A stretch of DNA of 64,000 nt, taken from positions 124,001 through 188,000 of the forward strand of contig NZ_LGLW01000001.1 in assembly GCF_013620795.1 (NCBI RefSeq), read 5' to 3'. Of this stretch, positions 44,912 to 52,609 are shown piece by piece. Position 1 is the stretch's first letter. Each line of letters starts with the position of its first letter. Below the pieces are notes generated by a model. It did no database searches, was not told the origin of the DNA, and worked only from the letters and a program-made list of their open reading frames with translations. The position numbers were made by a program, and so were the translations under genes. This stretch comes from Pseudomonas sp. Q2-TVG4-2. Lineage in GTDB: Bacteria; Pseudomonadota; Gammaproteobacteria; Pseudomonadales; Pseudomonadaceae.

Positions 44912-45475
44912 ATGCAAACAGCCACTATTGCTGATCTGCGCCGCGAGCTTGAAGAGCTGCGCCCCCTGAGCGAAGCCGAGATCGCACAGCAAGTCCGCGC
45001 CGGAGCTGACGCAGCAGAACTGCTCAACAAACAGGACGAGATCGACCGCAGGCGTAAAGCAGTCGCGCTGACCTTGGACGCCGCAGAGCACCGCGAGAGC
45101 GAAGCTCACAAAACCGAAGCGCGAAAGGAGGCCGCAAAGCTGATCGCAGGAATGGAGCGTCATCGCCGCCTGGCAGCCTATGCCCTCTCCGACTGCGAGG
45201 CCGCTGTCACCGCCCTGGAGGCCGCCGTCGCCCTATTCGACGAAGAGGCGCGGAAAGCTGGTCTGCTGGCAGCCAAAGCCAACCAGATCAGCCTGCTGAG
45301 CGAGATGCGCGAGCGCTTTTCCGAGGCGGGCAGGCTTTGGGGGCGGGCTTTTGCCGTGTGCCTGAACGAAAGGGCGACAGCTTTCGAGATAAGAGCATCA
45401 GAGGTGAAGTGCGAGCGCCGATTTCTGGAGGTGCTTAATCGCCAGGCGGGGCCAAATGGAGCGCAGAGGCAATGA
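44912..45475 (+). CDS. Hypothetical coiled-coil protein, 187 residues
   Basis: Alanine-, glutamate- and arginine-rich and strongly helical throughout: LRRELEELRPLSEAEIAQQVRAGADAAELLNKQDEIDRRRKAVALTLDAAEHRESEAHKTEARKEAAKLIAG, then ALEAAVALFDEEARKAGLLAAKANQISLLSEMRERF. A long coiled coil or helical bundle is likely. No signal peptide. The stop overlaps the next ATG. Family not recognised; scaffold-like or capsid-modifying roles are possible for satellites but unsupported. Confidence 0.7.
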   Translation: MQTATIADLRRELEELRPLSEAEIAQQVRAGADAAELLNKQDEIDRRRKAVALTLDAAEHRESEAHKTEARKEAAKLIAGMERHRRLAAYALSDCEAAVTALEAAVALFDEEARKAGLLAAKANQISLLSEMRERFSEAGRLWGRAFAVCLNERATAFEIRASEVKCERRFLEVLNRQAGPNGAQRQ

Positions 45476-45675
45476 GCCGGGGCAACGCTTACGGACGCGA
45501 GTACCAAAAGCCCGAGCCATTCCCACGCGAACTGGCTGTGCTGATCGTAAAAAAGGCCGTGGCCATAGCTGAGAAATTCGAGAACCAGGCAATCGACCAG
45601 ATGACCAAGGACGCCCGGCGTGCCCTGCAGCGTGGCACCGACCCAGCAGCCATCGTTAAGCAGCTTGGCCTCTGA
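45472..45675 (+). CDS. Hypothetical protein, 67 residues
   Basis: MSRGNAYGREYQKPEPFPRELAVLIVKKAVAIAEKFENQAIDQMTKDARRALQRGTDPAAIVKQLGL. It overlaps the coiled-coil gene (ATGA), is helical, and ends the operon. No recognised family. Confidence 0.65.
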   Translation: MSRGNAYGREYQKPEPFPRELAVLIVKKAVAIAEKFENQAIDQMTKDARRALQRGTDPAAIVKQLGL

Positions 45676-45724
45676 AAAACAATCACGGGAAATCATACCC
45701 ATATCGACAATGGCGCCTGCAGAG

Positions 45725-45765
45725 GGGGCATATCGTCATTTACTAACTAATTGACGATATGCCCC
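45725..45765. repeat. 14-base perfect inverted repeat upstream of the serine recombinase
   Basis: GGGGCATATCGTCA (45725-45738) and TGACGATATGCCCC (45752-45765) flank 13 bases. It lies between the 67-residue gene and the recombinase, about 190 bases before its start. It could be a terminator-like hairpin or a recombinase crossover/accessory site; no T-run follows. Confidence 0.75.
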
Positions 45766-45808
45766 ATCCCGGCAATTCCGGACGTCATGCCTCCCATCCC
45801 GGCAATTC
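45763..45808. repeat. 16-base direct repeats upstream of the serine recombinase
   Basis: CCCATCCCGGCAATTC lies at 45763-45778 and again at 45793-45808, 30 bases apart, next to the inverted repeat. The set may form a res-like site. Confidence 0.75.
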
Positions 45809-45954
45809 GTAACGCGCGTAACGACCGTTCACAAAGGTATAGCTGAGCTAATACACAAAAATACGAGCAAAAGGGGCTTTATTTCTTTTTGTGGTACGTC
45901 TAAAGTGCAACACCATTAAGTGAGCACCTTAAATGCAACACAGGGAGATAAACC

Positions 45955-46572
45955 ATGTTCGTTCGCGCCTACCTTCGCGCTTCAACAAGTGAGCAGGACG
46001 CCAGCCGCGCCCGTGACGCCCTGGAGCAATTCGCCGCCAACCACGGGCAGCACATCGCGTGCGAGTACCTGGAGAACGAGAGCGGCGCCAAGGCCGACCG
46101 CCCCGAGCTGCTGCGCCTGCTGAAGGATGCCAAGAAGGGCGACGTACTCCTGGTCGAATCGATTGATCGTCTCTCCCGCCTGCCGGCTGATGACTGGCAG
46201 AAGCTGAAGACTGCCATCGACTCCAAGGGGCTACGCATCGTCGCGCTCGATCTGCCAACCAGCCACCAAGGCATTGCCGACACCAAGGGCGACGAGTTCA
46301 CCAATCGAATGCTGGCCGCTATCAATTCGATGCTGGTGGACATGATGGCCGCCATCGCCCGCAAGGACTACGAGCAGCGCCGTGAACGCCAAGCGCAAGG
46401 CATCAAGAAGGCGAAGGAGGAAGGCCGCTACAAGGGCCGCCCTGTAGACGTGGATCTGCACCGCAAGGTTAGGCGCTTCCTCGAGCTCGGAATGGGTATC
46501 CGAGAGACGGCACGCGAGGCCGGTTGCTCAACCACTACCGTGCTCAAGATCCGCGATAGCCTTGCCGCTTAG
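45955..46572 (+). CDS. Small serine recombinase (resolvase/invertase family)
   Basis: A 205-residue protein. The catalytic domain begins FVRAYLRASTSEQDASRA with the nucleophile Ser at position 10 and Arg at 8, then DVLLVESIDRLSRLPADDWQKL, and the long E helix SMLVDMMAAIARKDYEQRRERQAQGIKKAKEEGRYKGRP. The C-terminal HTH is FLELGMGIRETAREAGCSTTTVLKIRDSL. Length and layout are those of Tn3-type resolvases and Pin-type invertases. It might resolve element multimers or invert a segment. Confidence 0.92.
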   Translation: MFVRAYLRASTSEQDASRARDALEQFAANHGQHIACEYLENESGAKADRPELLRLLKDAKKGDVLLVESIDRLSRLPADDWQKLKTAIDSKGLRIVALDLPTSHQGIADTKGDEFTNRMLAAINSMLVDMMAAIARKDYEQRRERQAQGIKKAKEEGRYKGRPVDVDLHRKVRRFLELGMGIRETAREAGCSTTTVLKIRDSLAA

Positions 46573-46612
46573 ACGCAGCCTTCAGAGAATCACCCGTTGA
46601 GAGGACCAATCA

Positions 46613-47002
46613 GTGTCAAATCTTGAAGAAACGGTCCGTTTGTACAAACAGCTTGAGCAACAATTCGTTGCCATCTCTCAGACAATCGGAGAGATCGCGG
46701 CGCGTCAGGACCAACCCTCCGCAGCTGCAGCTGCTGTGCCACGATTTCTGACGGAGCCGCAGATGGCGGAACACCTTGGCATAACGAAACGAGCGATACA
46801 GCATCGGCGCTTGCGCGGACAGATCCCTTCTTCTGTAATGCAAAAAATCGGTTCTGATTGGATCTACAGCGTTGCCCGATACGAAGATTGGCTAGAGAGT
46901 CTGTGGCCAGTACCCGTAGCCGGCCCTGTTGCAAAGGGACGTAAGCGGCTAAATCGATCATACGGCAGCGTGACGGGAACACCCATCACAAAGCTCGTTT
47001 GA
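46613..47002 (+). CDS. Excisionase/HTH-like protein, 129 residues
   Basis: Starts at GTG 46613 after GAGAGGA. An N-terminal coiled coil (LEETVRLYKQLEQQFVAISQTIGEIAARQ) is followed by a winged-helix segment: FLTEPQMAEHLGITKRAIQHRRLRGQIPSSVMQKIGSDWIYSVARYEDWLES, a MerR/Xis-type HTH. Likely a DNA-binding regulator. It lies 40 bases after the serine recombinase. Confidence 0.75.
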   Translation: MSNLEETVRLYKQLEQQFVAISQTIGEIAARQDQPSAAAAAVPRFLTEPQMAEHLGITKRAIQHRRLRGQIPSSVMQKIGSDWIYSVARYEDWLESLWPVPVAGPVAKGRKRLNRSYGSVTGTPITKLV

Positions 47003-47062
47003 CGGTGCCGGGTGGCACCCTCAGTCAGCGACACTGCAGCTATAAAAGGTCTCCCCAACCTT

Positions 47063-47317
47063 ATGGTCAAGTACAAAACCATCAAGCAGTTCGCCGCTGA
47101 GAGTGGGTACACCGAGCACGCGATCAGAGCTAAGTGCAGCAACGGCACATGGCTCGAAGGGCAAGTATGGGTTCGCGCACCGGATAACAAGCCGTTGATC
47201 AACGTCGAGGGGTATCACGCCTGGGTCGAATCAGGCCCAGCACCACGACCAGCGCTGCAGGTAGTCACCAAGCCGTCATCCAAAGGCAAGGGAATGAGCC
47301 CACCTCCGCTGATATAG
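47063..47317 (+). CDS. Excisionase-like protein, 84 residues
   Basis: Starts at ATG 47063 (MVKYKTIKQFAAESGYTEHAIRAKCSNGTWLEGQVWVRAPDNKPLINVEGYHAWVES). The YKTIKQFAxESGYTExAIRxKxxxGxW pattern is like phage excisionases of the Xis family. The frame could start earlier at 47012, but the conserved part begins here. No strong ribosome-binding site. Confidence 0.75.
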   Translation: MVKYKTIKQFAAESGYTEHAIRAKCSNGTWLEGQVWVRAPDNKPLINVEGYHAWVESGPAPRPALQVVTKPSSKGKGMSPPPLI

Positions 47318-47332
47318 CCAGGACAATCACAC

Positions 47333-47548
47333 ATGAAGACAGAGCTAATTAAAATCAGCGAATTTCAAAGGCGTCGCTGGGGGGAGAACGGCACACCGAT
47401 GTGTGCCCAGGCCATACGAAATCAGATCCAGAACGGAAAGATCCCAGGCGAGCGTATCGGTAAGTTGTGGTACGTAGACTGGGCTGTATATACCCATGCC
47501 AATGAAAACGAACTGGTCGCTATGGTTTTGCGAGGCGCCTTCGATTGA
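47333..47548 (+). CDS. Excisionase-like protein, 71 residues
   Basis: MKTELIKISEFQRRRWGENGTPMCAQAIRNQIQNGKIPGERIGKLWYVDWAVYTHANENELVAMVL. The KISEFxxRRW...RNQIxNGKIPGERIGKxWYVD pattern matches small phage/island excisionase-like HTH proteins. It is the last gene before attR. Together with 47063 it is a candidate recombination directionality factor. Confidence 0.78.
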   Translation: MKTELIKISEFQRRRWGENGTPMCAQAIRNQIQNGKIPGERIGKLWYVDWAVYTHANENELVAMVLRGAFD

Positions 47549-47645
47549 TTTGGTCTGCTGGCCTTTGATGATCGGACAGCTCTACGGTGTTCAGCCCTGC
47601 CCAACCCAGGGAGCTTAGTGAGATCAGGCAGTCAGTCACCGTAGA

Positions 47646-47664
47646 TTGCACCCACACCGCACCC
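47646..47664. promoter_or_regulatory. Putative right integrase arm-type site
   Basis: TTGCACCCACACCGCACCC matches the left arm site at 37775-37793 in 18 of 19 bases, same orientation, 49 bases inside attR. Confidence 0.5.
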
Positions 47665-47712
47665 GAGAAAGTAAAAGCAGGGTGACCAATAAAGCTGAAG
47701 GCCGCGTGGTTG

Positions 47713-47760
47713 TGGCGTCCCAGGCGAGGTTCGAACTCACAACCTTCCCCTTAGGAGGGG
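47713..47760. repeat. attR: 48-bp repeat within tRNA-Arg(CCT)
   Basis: Identical to 37635-37682. It covers the 3' half of the functional tRNA gene from the anticodon arm to the encoded CCA. Confidence 0.92.
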
Positions 47761-47789
47761 GATGCTCTATCCAATTGAGCTACTGGGAC
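47713..47789 (-). tRNA. tRNA-Arg (anticodon CCT)
   Basis: The minus strand folds into a complete cloverleaf: acceptor GTCCCAG/CTGGGAC, D-stem GCTC/GAGC, anticodon stem TCCCC/GGGGA with loop CTCCTAA, T-arm GTTCGAACC, discriminator G and encoded CCA. It reads AGG codons. It is the integration target of the island, and its 3' part is duplicated at 37635-37682. Confidence 0.95.
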
Positions 47790-48066
47790 GCATGAGACGG
47801 CAGGCATGTTAGCGAGCCTTGGTCCGTTTGTCATGTCCACAGCGCCCTCCGCAGATGGCGTCAGCCAAATCAAATTAAGCCCGTTTCCAGATCCTAGCCG
47901 ATGCGATGTTGCATATTGCACGAGGCACACTGCCTTCATCATGCAAAGCGCATGAGAAGCTCAGAACTAACAAGTTTAAGTCTTTGATTTTATAGGATTT
48001 TATTGCTGTAAAAGCTGGCACGCCGAATGCTTAAGCCTCTTGGACCATTATGCGAAGGAGACGCCG

Positions 48067-48282
48067 ATGCTACGCCCAGCCTATTTGTTCAGCACTGCGG
48101 TTTTGGCTGCTGTCGTTGCGGTCCACTGGCAGGACACGACCGCAGCCACAGATCACGCGCCAAATACGGCAGCGTCAACACAAGCCCAAGTCCTCAGCGT
48201 TCAGATGCCGTCTGCTCCGGCACAGACCGTCAGCGGAAAAGAACTACGTAAGCCCGCGCAGCCACAGCGCTGGGTCTTTTAA
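48067..48282 (+). CDS. Small exported hypothetical protein
   Basis: 71 residues starting at ATG 48067 after AAGGAGA. A signal-like segment (MLRPAYLFSTAVLAAVVAVHW) is followed by a Thr/Ala/Gln-rich tail ending QPQRWVF. No domain. It lies between the island and amrZ. Confidence 0.65.
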   Translation: MLRPAYLFSTAVLAAVVAVHWQDTTAATDHAPNTAASTQAQVLSVQMPSAPAQTVSGKELRKPAQPQRWVF

Positions 48283-48324
48283 GGACGCTTTCAATAGCCA
48301 AAGGTTTTATCAAGGAGCGAACCA

Positions 48325-48507
48325 ATGTCGATTTATGCATGCTTGTTTCTTTTACTCAGCATCGCTTGCGGGGCTCTTAGCGTTGGCACTAGCCTACCGG
48401 GCGCCTGGGCTACTTTGGTCGAAGGCTGTACGGTGCTTTTTGGAATTCTGTTCGTGATATCCCTGTTGATCGGTCGCCGAATTAAGTTCGATCCGGTGCT
48501 CCGCTAG
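48325..48507 (+). CDS. Small membrane protein, 60 residues
   Basis: Starts at ATG 48325 after AAGGAG. Two hydrophobic segments: MSIYACLFLLLSIACGALSVGT and CTVLFGILFVISLLIG, ending RRIKFDPVLR. The ILFxISLLxGRR ending slightly resembles DUF1328-type inner-membrane peptides, but I do not assign it. It follows the 71-residue gene by 42 bases and may be cotranscribed. Confidence 0.65.
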   Translation: MSIYACLFLLLSIACGALSVGTSLPGAWATLVEGCTVLFGILFVISLLIGRRIKFDPVLR

Positions 48508-48544
48508 CGTAGCCGGTAGCAAATAAAGATCAGCGGTGGATCAC

Positions 48545-48611
48545 AGTAAAGGCCAACTGCTATCACAGAGCCTTTACTCCCAGTAATGACGTCGTATAAT
48601 TGACGTCATTA
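48545..48611 (+). promoter_or_regulatory. Two inverted repeats and an embedded -10 element upstream of amrZ
   Basis: AGTAAAGGC/GCCTTTACT (48545-48553 and 48570-48578) is followed by TAATGACGTC/GACGTCATTA (48584-48593 and 48602-48611). The 8-base spacer of the second contains TATAAT (48595-48600), and TTTACT lies 16 bases upstream of it. This makes a promoter whose -10 is enclosed by a palindromic operator, 114 bases before the amrZ ATG. Confidence 0.6.
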
Positions 48612-48724
48612 AGCCGCCTAGTATCTTTTTTGCAGGTCGTGGAACAGCGAGTGCTGTTTGGTTGTCAGACCGGTGACTAGAACGGCAATAAGCCACCATC
48701 GCCCACCTGACTAACCGGTTTAAT

Positions 48725-49051
48725 ATGCGCCCTATGAAGCAGGCAGTTTATTCCAGCCGCACGGCTGACAAGTTCGTGGTTCGGCTACCAGACGGAATGC
48801 GTGAGCGGATCGCTGAGGTTGCGCGCAACCATCATCGCAGCATGAACTCGGAGATTATCGCCCGTCTGGAGCAAAGCCTTTTGCAGGAAGGCGCGCTCGA
48901 TGACGATTTGAATATGCGCCTGGACAGCCCTGAACTGACACTTCACGAGCGTGAATTACTTCAGCGCTTCCGCCAGCTCGCCCACCGCCAGCAGAACGCC
49001 CTGATCGCCCTGATTGCACAAGATACCGAAGCCGCGAAAGACGAAGACTAA
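48725..49051 (+). CDS. amrZ: Ribbon-helix-helix regulator AmrZ
   Basis: 108 residues with [50 protein letters not shown], which matches P. aeruginosa AmrZ (AlgZ) closely: the beta strand that reads DNA (DKFVVRLP) and the two helices are intact. C-terminal half ([28 protein letters not shown]) forms the tetramerisation part. AmrZ activates alginate genes and twitching, and represses flagellar fleQ in P. aeruginosa. It is on the plus strand near oadGAB and behind an unusual promoter. Confidence 0.95.
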   Translation: MRPMKQAVYSSRTADKFVVRLPDGMRERIAEVARNHHRSMNSEIIARLEQSLLQEGALDDDLNMRLDSPELTLHERELLQRFRQLAHRQQNALIALIAQDTEAAKDED

Positions 49052-49078
49052 CGTCATCGACAGCCCTGCGGAATACTT

Positions 49079-49108
49079 CAAACGCCTCGACACCAGTCGG
49101 GGCGTTTG
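49079..49108 (+). terminator. Terminator of amrZ
   Basis: A 13-base stem CAAACGCCTCGAC/GTCGGGGCGTTTG (one T-G wobble) with an ACCA loop, 28 bases past the amrZ stop; a short T-rich tract follows. Confidence 0.75.
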
Positions 49109-49187
49109 CCGTTTCCCGCTCCGAACTGAAGCCATCCTGCGCACCTGACCTCCACTCGATTTCGACCGAGCGGCAGGTGCCGATACG

Positions 49188-49219
49188 CAAAAAATGCCTG
49201 CATCTATCGATACAGGCAT
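49188..49219 (-). terminator. Terminator of the oadGAB operon
   Basis: ATGCCTG/CAGGCAT with a 12-base loop, followed on the minus strand by TTTTTTG, 53 bases after the oadB stop. Confidence 0.75.
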
Positions 49220-49271
49220 CGTCCTCGTAGCGTCAGCTCCCGTCGTGCGTACCGCTGTTTAACAAGCTCGT

Positions 49272-50408
49272 CTAACCTACAAAGCTCAGCAGCACCCCTG
49301 CTGCCACGGCCGATCCGATAACACCCGCCACGTTCGGCCCCATCGCATGCATAAGCAGGAAATTCTGCGGGTTCGCCTCTAGCCCTACTTTGTTCGATAC
49401 CCGTGCCGCCATGGGAACCGCCGAGACACCTGCAGACCCAATCAGCGGGTTGATCTTGTTCGTACTGAACATGTTCATCACCTTGGCCATCAACACACCT
49501 GCCGCGGTACCGCCGCAGAACGCGACCATTCCGAGCAGGAGGATGCCAAGCGTCTTCATCTGCAGGAAGGCTTCAGCAGATAGCTTGGAGCCGACGGTCA
49601 GCCCCAAACCGATGGTCACGATGTTGATCAACGCGTTTCGCGAGGTATCAGCCAGGCGGTCAACCACCCCACATTCGCGGAGCAGGTTGCCGAACGCGAA
49701 CATACCCACCAGCGGAGCGGCATCCGGCAATAGCATGCCCACCATCAACGCAAGCATGAGCGGGAAGACGATCTTCTCGGCCTGGCCAACATGACGCAGC
49801 TGCGTCATGACGATGGCGCGCTCCTCCTTGGTGGTCAACGCTCGCATGATCGGTGGCTGAATCAACGGAACCAGCGCCATGTACGAGTAGGCCGCCACGG
49901 CGATGGGACCGAGCAGATGTGGCGCAAGCTTCGCGGTGACGAAGATCGAGGTGGGGCCATCGGCACCGCCGATGATGGCGATCGAAGCCGCCTCTCGAAG
50001 GGTGAATTCCATCCCAGGGATGCCCATCGCGGCCAGCGACAAAGCACCAAGCAGGGTGGCGAAGATGCCGAACTGCGCAGCTGCTCCGAGCAGCAAGGTC
50101 TTGGGGTTGGCCAGCATCGGACCGAAGTCCGTCATCGCTCCGACGCCCATGAAAATCAGCAACGGGAACACGCTGGTCGGCAAACCGACCTCATAGAACA
50201 GGTGCAGAATACCGGCACCCTCGGCCATATTGGCCACCGGAATGTTGGCAAGCAGGCCACCAAACCCGATCGGGATCAACAGCAAAGGCTCGAACCCCTT
50301 GCGAATCGCCAGATAAATCAATGCCAGGCACACCACGATCATCAGCAGCTGACCGGGCTCCAGGTGATACAAGCCGGTGCTGTGCCACAGCTTAAGCAAC
50401 TTATCCAT
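49272..50408 (-). CDS. oadB: Oxaloacetate decarboxylase beta subunit (sodium pump)
   Basis: A 378-residue membrane protein, about nine hydrophobic segments, with [44 protein letters not shown], diagnostic of the sodium-ion-translocating decarboxylase beta subunit, and the late [51 protein letters not shown]. It decarboxylates the carboxybiotin group on OadA and pumps sodium out. It lies 10 bases after oadA. Confidence 0.95.
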   Translation of the reverse strand: MDKLLKLWHSTGLYHLEPGQLLMIVVCLALIYLAIRKGFEPLLLIPIGFGGLLANIPVANMAEGAGILHLFYEVGLPTSVFPLLIFMGVGAMTDFGPMLANPKTLLLGAAAQFGIFATLLGALSLAAMGIPGMEFTLREAASIAIIGGADGPTSIFVTAKLAPHLLGPIAVAAYSYMALVPLIQPPIMRALTTKEERAIVMTQLRHVGQAEKIVFPLMLALMVGMLLPDAAPLVGMFAFGNLLRECGVVDRLADTSRNALINIVTIGLGLTVGSKLSAEAFLQMKTLGILLLGMVAFCGGTAAGVLMAKVMNMFSTNKINPLIGSAGVSAVPMAARVSNKVGLEANPQNFLLMHAMGPNVAGVIGSAVAAGVLLSFVG

Positions 50409-50418
50409 GCACCACTCC

Positions 50419-52200
50419 TTAAGCGATGGTCAGCAGGCTATCGCCCACCGACACCGCGTCGCCGACCTTGACGTTCACACCCGAGACGGTGCCGGCTTTG
50501 AATGCACGGATTTCGGTTTCCATCTTCATGGCTTCGAGGATGATCACCAAATCACCCTCCTGGACCAACTGACCGGGTTGTACGAGCACCTTGAAGATAT
50601 TGCCTGCAAGCGGTGCTGGCTGAGGCTCGCCCGCGCCAGTAGCCGGTGCGGAAGCAGCCGCAGACACTGCACCTGAGCTGTCACCGACCGGCTTGAGACC
50701 TGCTATATCGCCGCCTTCGTTGACCTGCACCACAAACGACTTGCCATTAACCTCGACGGTGTAGACCTCCGTTGCGCCCGGCTCGCGTGACGCCGGCTCC
50801 TTGCCGGTCGGCACCGGTTCGAACGCAGCAGCATTGCCGCGGTTCTCGAGAAACTTGAGACCAATCTGAGGAAATAGCGCATAGGTGAGAACATCATCGA
50901 TCTCATCCTTCGCCAGCTTGATGCCTTTTTCCTGCGCCAGTCCTTTCAGCTCGGCGGTCAGCCTCTCCATTTCCGGCTGCAGCAGGTCGGCAGGCCGGCA
51001 GGTGATGACGTCCGCACCGTCTAGCACACGCCGCTGCAGTTCGGCATTGAAGGGAGCTGGCGCGGAGCCGTACTCGCCCTTGAGGATACCGGCGGTTTCC
51101 TTGGTGATGGACTTGAAGCGCTCGCCGGTGAGTACGTTGATCACGGCCTGAGTGCCGACGATCTGGGACGTCGGCGTGACCAGGGGGATGAAGCCGAGGT
51201 CTTCGCGGACGCGAGGGATCTCGGCTAGCACTTCATCGAACTTGTCGAGCGCACCTTGCTCCTTCAATTGGCCTTCCATGTTGGTCAGCATGCCGCCGGG
51301 CACCTGAGCCACGAGGATGCGCGAATCGACGCCCTTGAGCGTCCCCTCGAATTTTGCGTACTTCTTGCGCACTTCGCGGAAATACGCAGCGATTTCCTCC
51401 AGCAACTCGAGATTGAGCCCGGTGTCGCGCTCAGTACCCTGAAAAATCGCCACCACCGATTCGGTCGGCGAATGCCCGTAAGTCATCGAGAGCGACGAAA
51501 TAGCGGTATCAACGTTATCGATGCCCGCTTCAACCGCCTTGAGAATCGCAGCGGTCGAGAGCCCGGCCGTGGCATGGCACTGCATATGAACAGGGATGGA
51601 CAGGCTCGCTTTCAATCGCGAAACCAGCTCAAAGGCCGTATAGGGTGCGAGAATGCCGGCCATGTCCTTGATCGCGACCGAATCGGCACCCATGTCTTCA
51701 ATCTGCTTGGCCAGATCGACCCACATTTCCAGGGTATGCACCGGGCTGGTGGTGTAGGAGATCGTGCCCTGAGCATGCTTGCCCTGCTGTTTGACGGCAC
51801 GCAGCGCAGTTTCCAGATTACGCGGGTCGTTCATCGCATCGAACACGCGGAACACATCAACGCCGTTGACCGCCGCCCGCTCGACAAATTTTTCAACCAC
51901 ATCGTCGGCGTAATGCCGATAACCCAGCAGGTTCTGACCACGCAGCAACATCTGTTGGCGGGTGTTGGGCATCGCTTTCTTCAGTTCGCGGATGCGCTCC
52001 CATGGGTCTTCGCCGAGATAGCGGATGCATGCATCGAAGGTCGCGCCGCCCCAGGATTCAACCGACCAGAACCCCACCTGATCGAGCTTACCGGCAATCG
52101 GCAGCATGTCTTCGAGACGCACGCGGGTGGCCAGAATAGACTGGTGCGCATCACGTAGCACCACGTCGGTTATGCCGAGCGGCTGTTTAACAGAATTCAT
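50419..52200 (-). CDS. oadA: Oxaloacetate decarboxylase alpha subunit
   Basis: 593 residues, starting at ATG 52200 ([32 protein letters not shown]). The carboxyltransferase domain has LRDAHQS and [25 protein letters not shown] domain follows, and the C-terminal biotinyl domain has EAMKMET with the biotin Lys. It transfers carboxyl from oxaloacetate to biotin. The frame extends upstream to 52287 into oadG. It sits between oadG and oadB. Confidence 0.95.
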   Translation of the reverse strand: MNSVKQPLGITDVVLRDAHQSILATRVRLEDMLPIAGKLDQVGFWSVESWGGATFDACIRYLGEDPWERIRELKKAMPNTRQQMLLRGQNLLGYRHYADDVVEKFVERAAVNGVDVFRVFDAMNDPRNLETALRAVKQQGKHAQGTISYTTSPVHTLEMWVDLAKQIEDMGADSVAIKDMAGILAPYTAFELVSRLKASLSIPVHMQCHATAGLSTAAILKAVEAGIDNVDTAISSLSMTYGHSPTESVVAIFQGTERDTGLNLELLEEIAAYFREVRKKYAKFEGTLKGVDSRILVAQVPGGMLTNMEGQLKEQGALDKFDEVLAEIPRVREDLGFIPLVTPTSQIVGTQAVINVLTGERFKSITKETAGILKGEYGSAPAPFNAELQRRVLDGADVITCRPADLLQPEMERLTAELKGLAQEKGIKLAKDEIDDVLTYALFPQIGLKFLENRGNAAAFEPVPTGKEPASREPGATEVYTVEVNGKSFVVQVNEGGDIAGLKPVGDSSGAVSAAASAPATGAGEPQPAPLAGNIFKVLVQPGQLVQEGDLVIILEAMKMETEIRAFKAGTVSGVNVKVGDAVSVGDSLLTIA

Positions 52201-52222
52201 GGAAGGAACTCCCTTTCCAGGG

Positions 52223-52471
52223 TCAACCGCGACGAGCGCGGTGCTGATGAATGGCGGCCTGAATGGCTGCAAGAAGGTCGGCGTCAATTTCGGCCGCTAC
52301 AGACGCAGGTCTGACGGAGACAGCCTGAGCTGTCGGCGCACTGTCGAAGCGGCCGATCACAACGGACATCAGGCGAATGCAAACAATCAACAAAACAAGG
52401 AAGACGAAGACAGAACCTAAGCCAAATAGCATAAGTTCGACGCCTTCACGCAGGAGTTCGCTGGGGGTCAT
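52223..52471 (-). CDS. oadG: Oxaloacetate decarboxylase gamma subunit
   Basis: 82 residues with one membrane segment ([28 protein letters not shown]) followed by a hydrophilic tail ending [15 protein letters not shown], with the His/Arg-rich C-terminus of OadG. It assembles alpha and beta subunits and binds zinc. First gene of oadGAB. Confidence 0.92.
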   Translation of the reverse strand: MTPSELLREGVELMLFGLGSVFVFLVLLIVCIRLMSVVIGRFDSAPTAQAVSVRPASVAAEIDADLLAAIQAAIHQHRARRG

Positions 52472-52609
52472 CGGGATTCCCTTTCAGTCAGCAGCTCGGG
52501 CCGCCTGTTATTTGCATCGAGTTAAAAGGCTTCGCCAAAGCGAAACCTCCGAACAGTAGCCCGAAAAACAGGTGCAAGGCAAACGCCAAGCCGCCGCAAA
52601 TGAAAGGGG

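Larger units (their letters stand above)
37635..47760. mobile_element. Integrative element in tRNA-Arg(CCT), about 10.1 kb
   Basis: Bounded by identical 48-bp direct repeats that correspond to the 3' end of tRNA-Arg(CCT). It encodes a tyrosine integrase at the end away from the tRNA, several excisionase-like proteins, a PrtN-like activator, a toxin-antitoxin pair, a serine recombinase and small unknown genes. There are no virion, terminase, lysis, relaxase or type IV secretion genes. A phage satellite or a mobilisable/cryptic island are the possibilities I consider open. Confidence 0.88.

Noticed and set aside
37635..47760. Complete prophage
   Set aside because: No terminase, portal, capsid, tail or lysis genes; only integration, regulation, TA and unknown small genes.
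50419..52200. oadA as pyruvate carboxylase subunit B
   Set aside because: It is flanked by oadG and the membrane subunit oadB, so the sodium-pump decarboxylase is the better reading.
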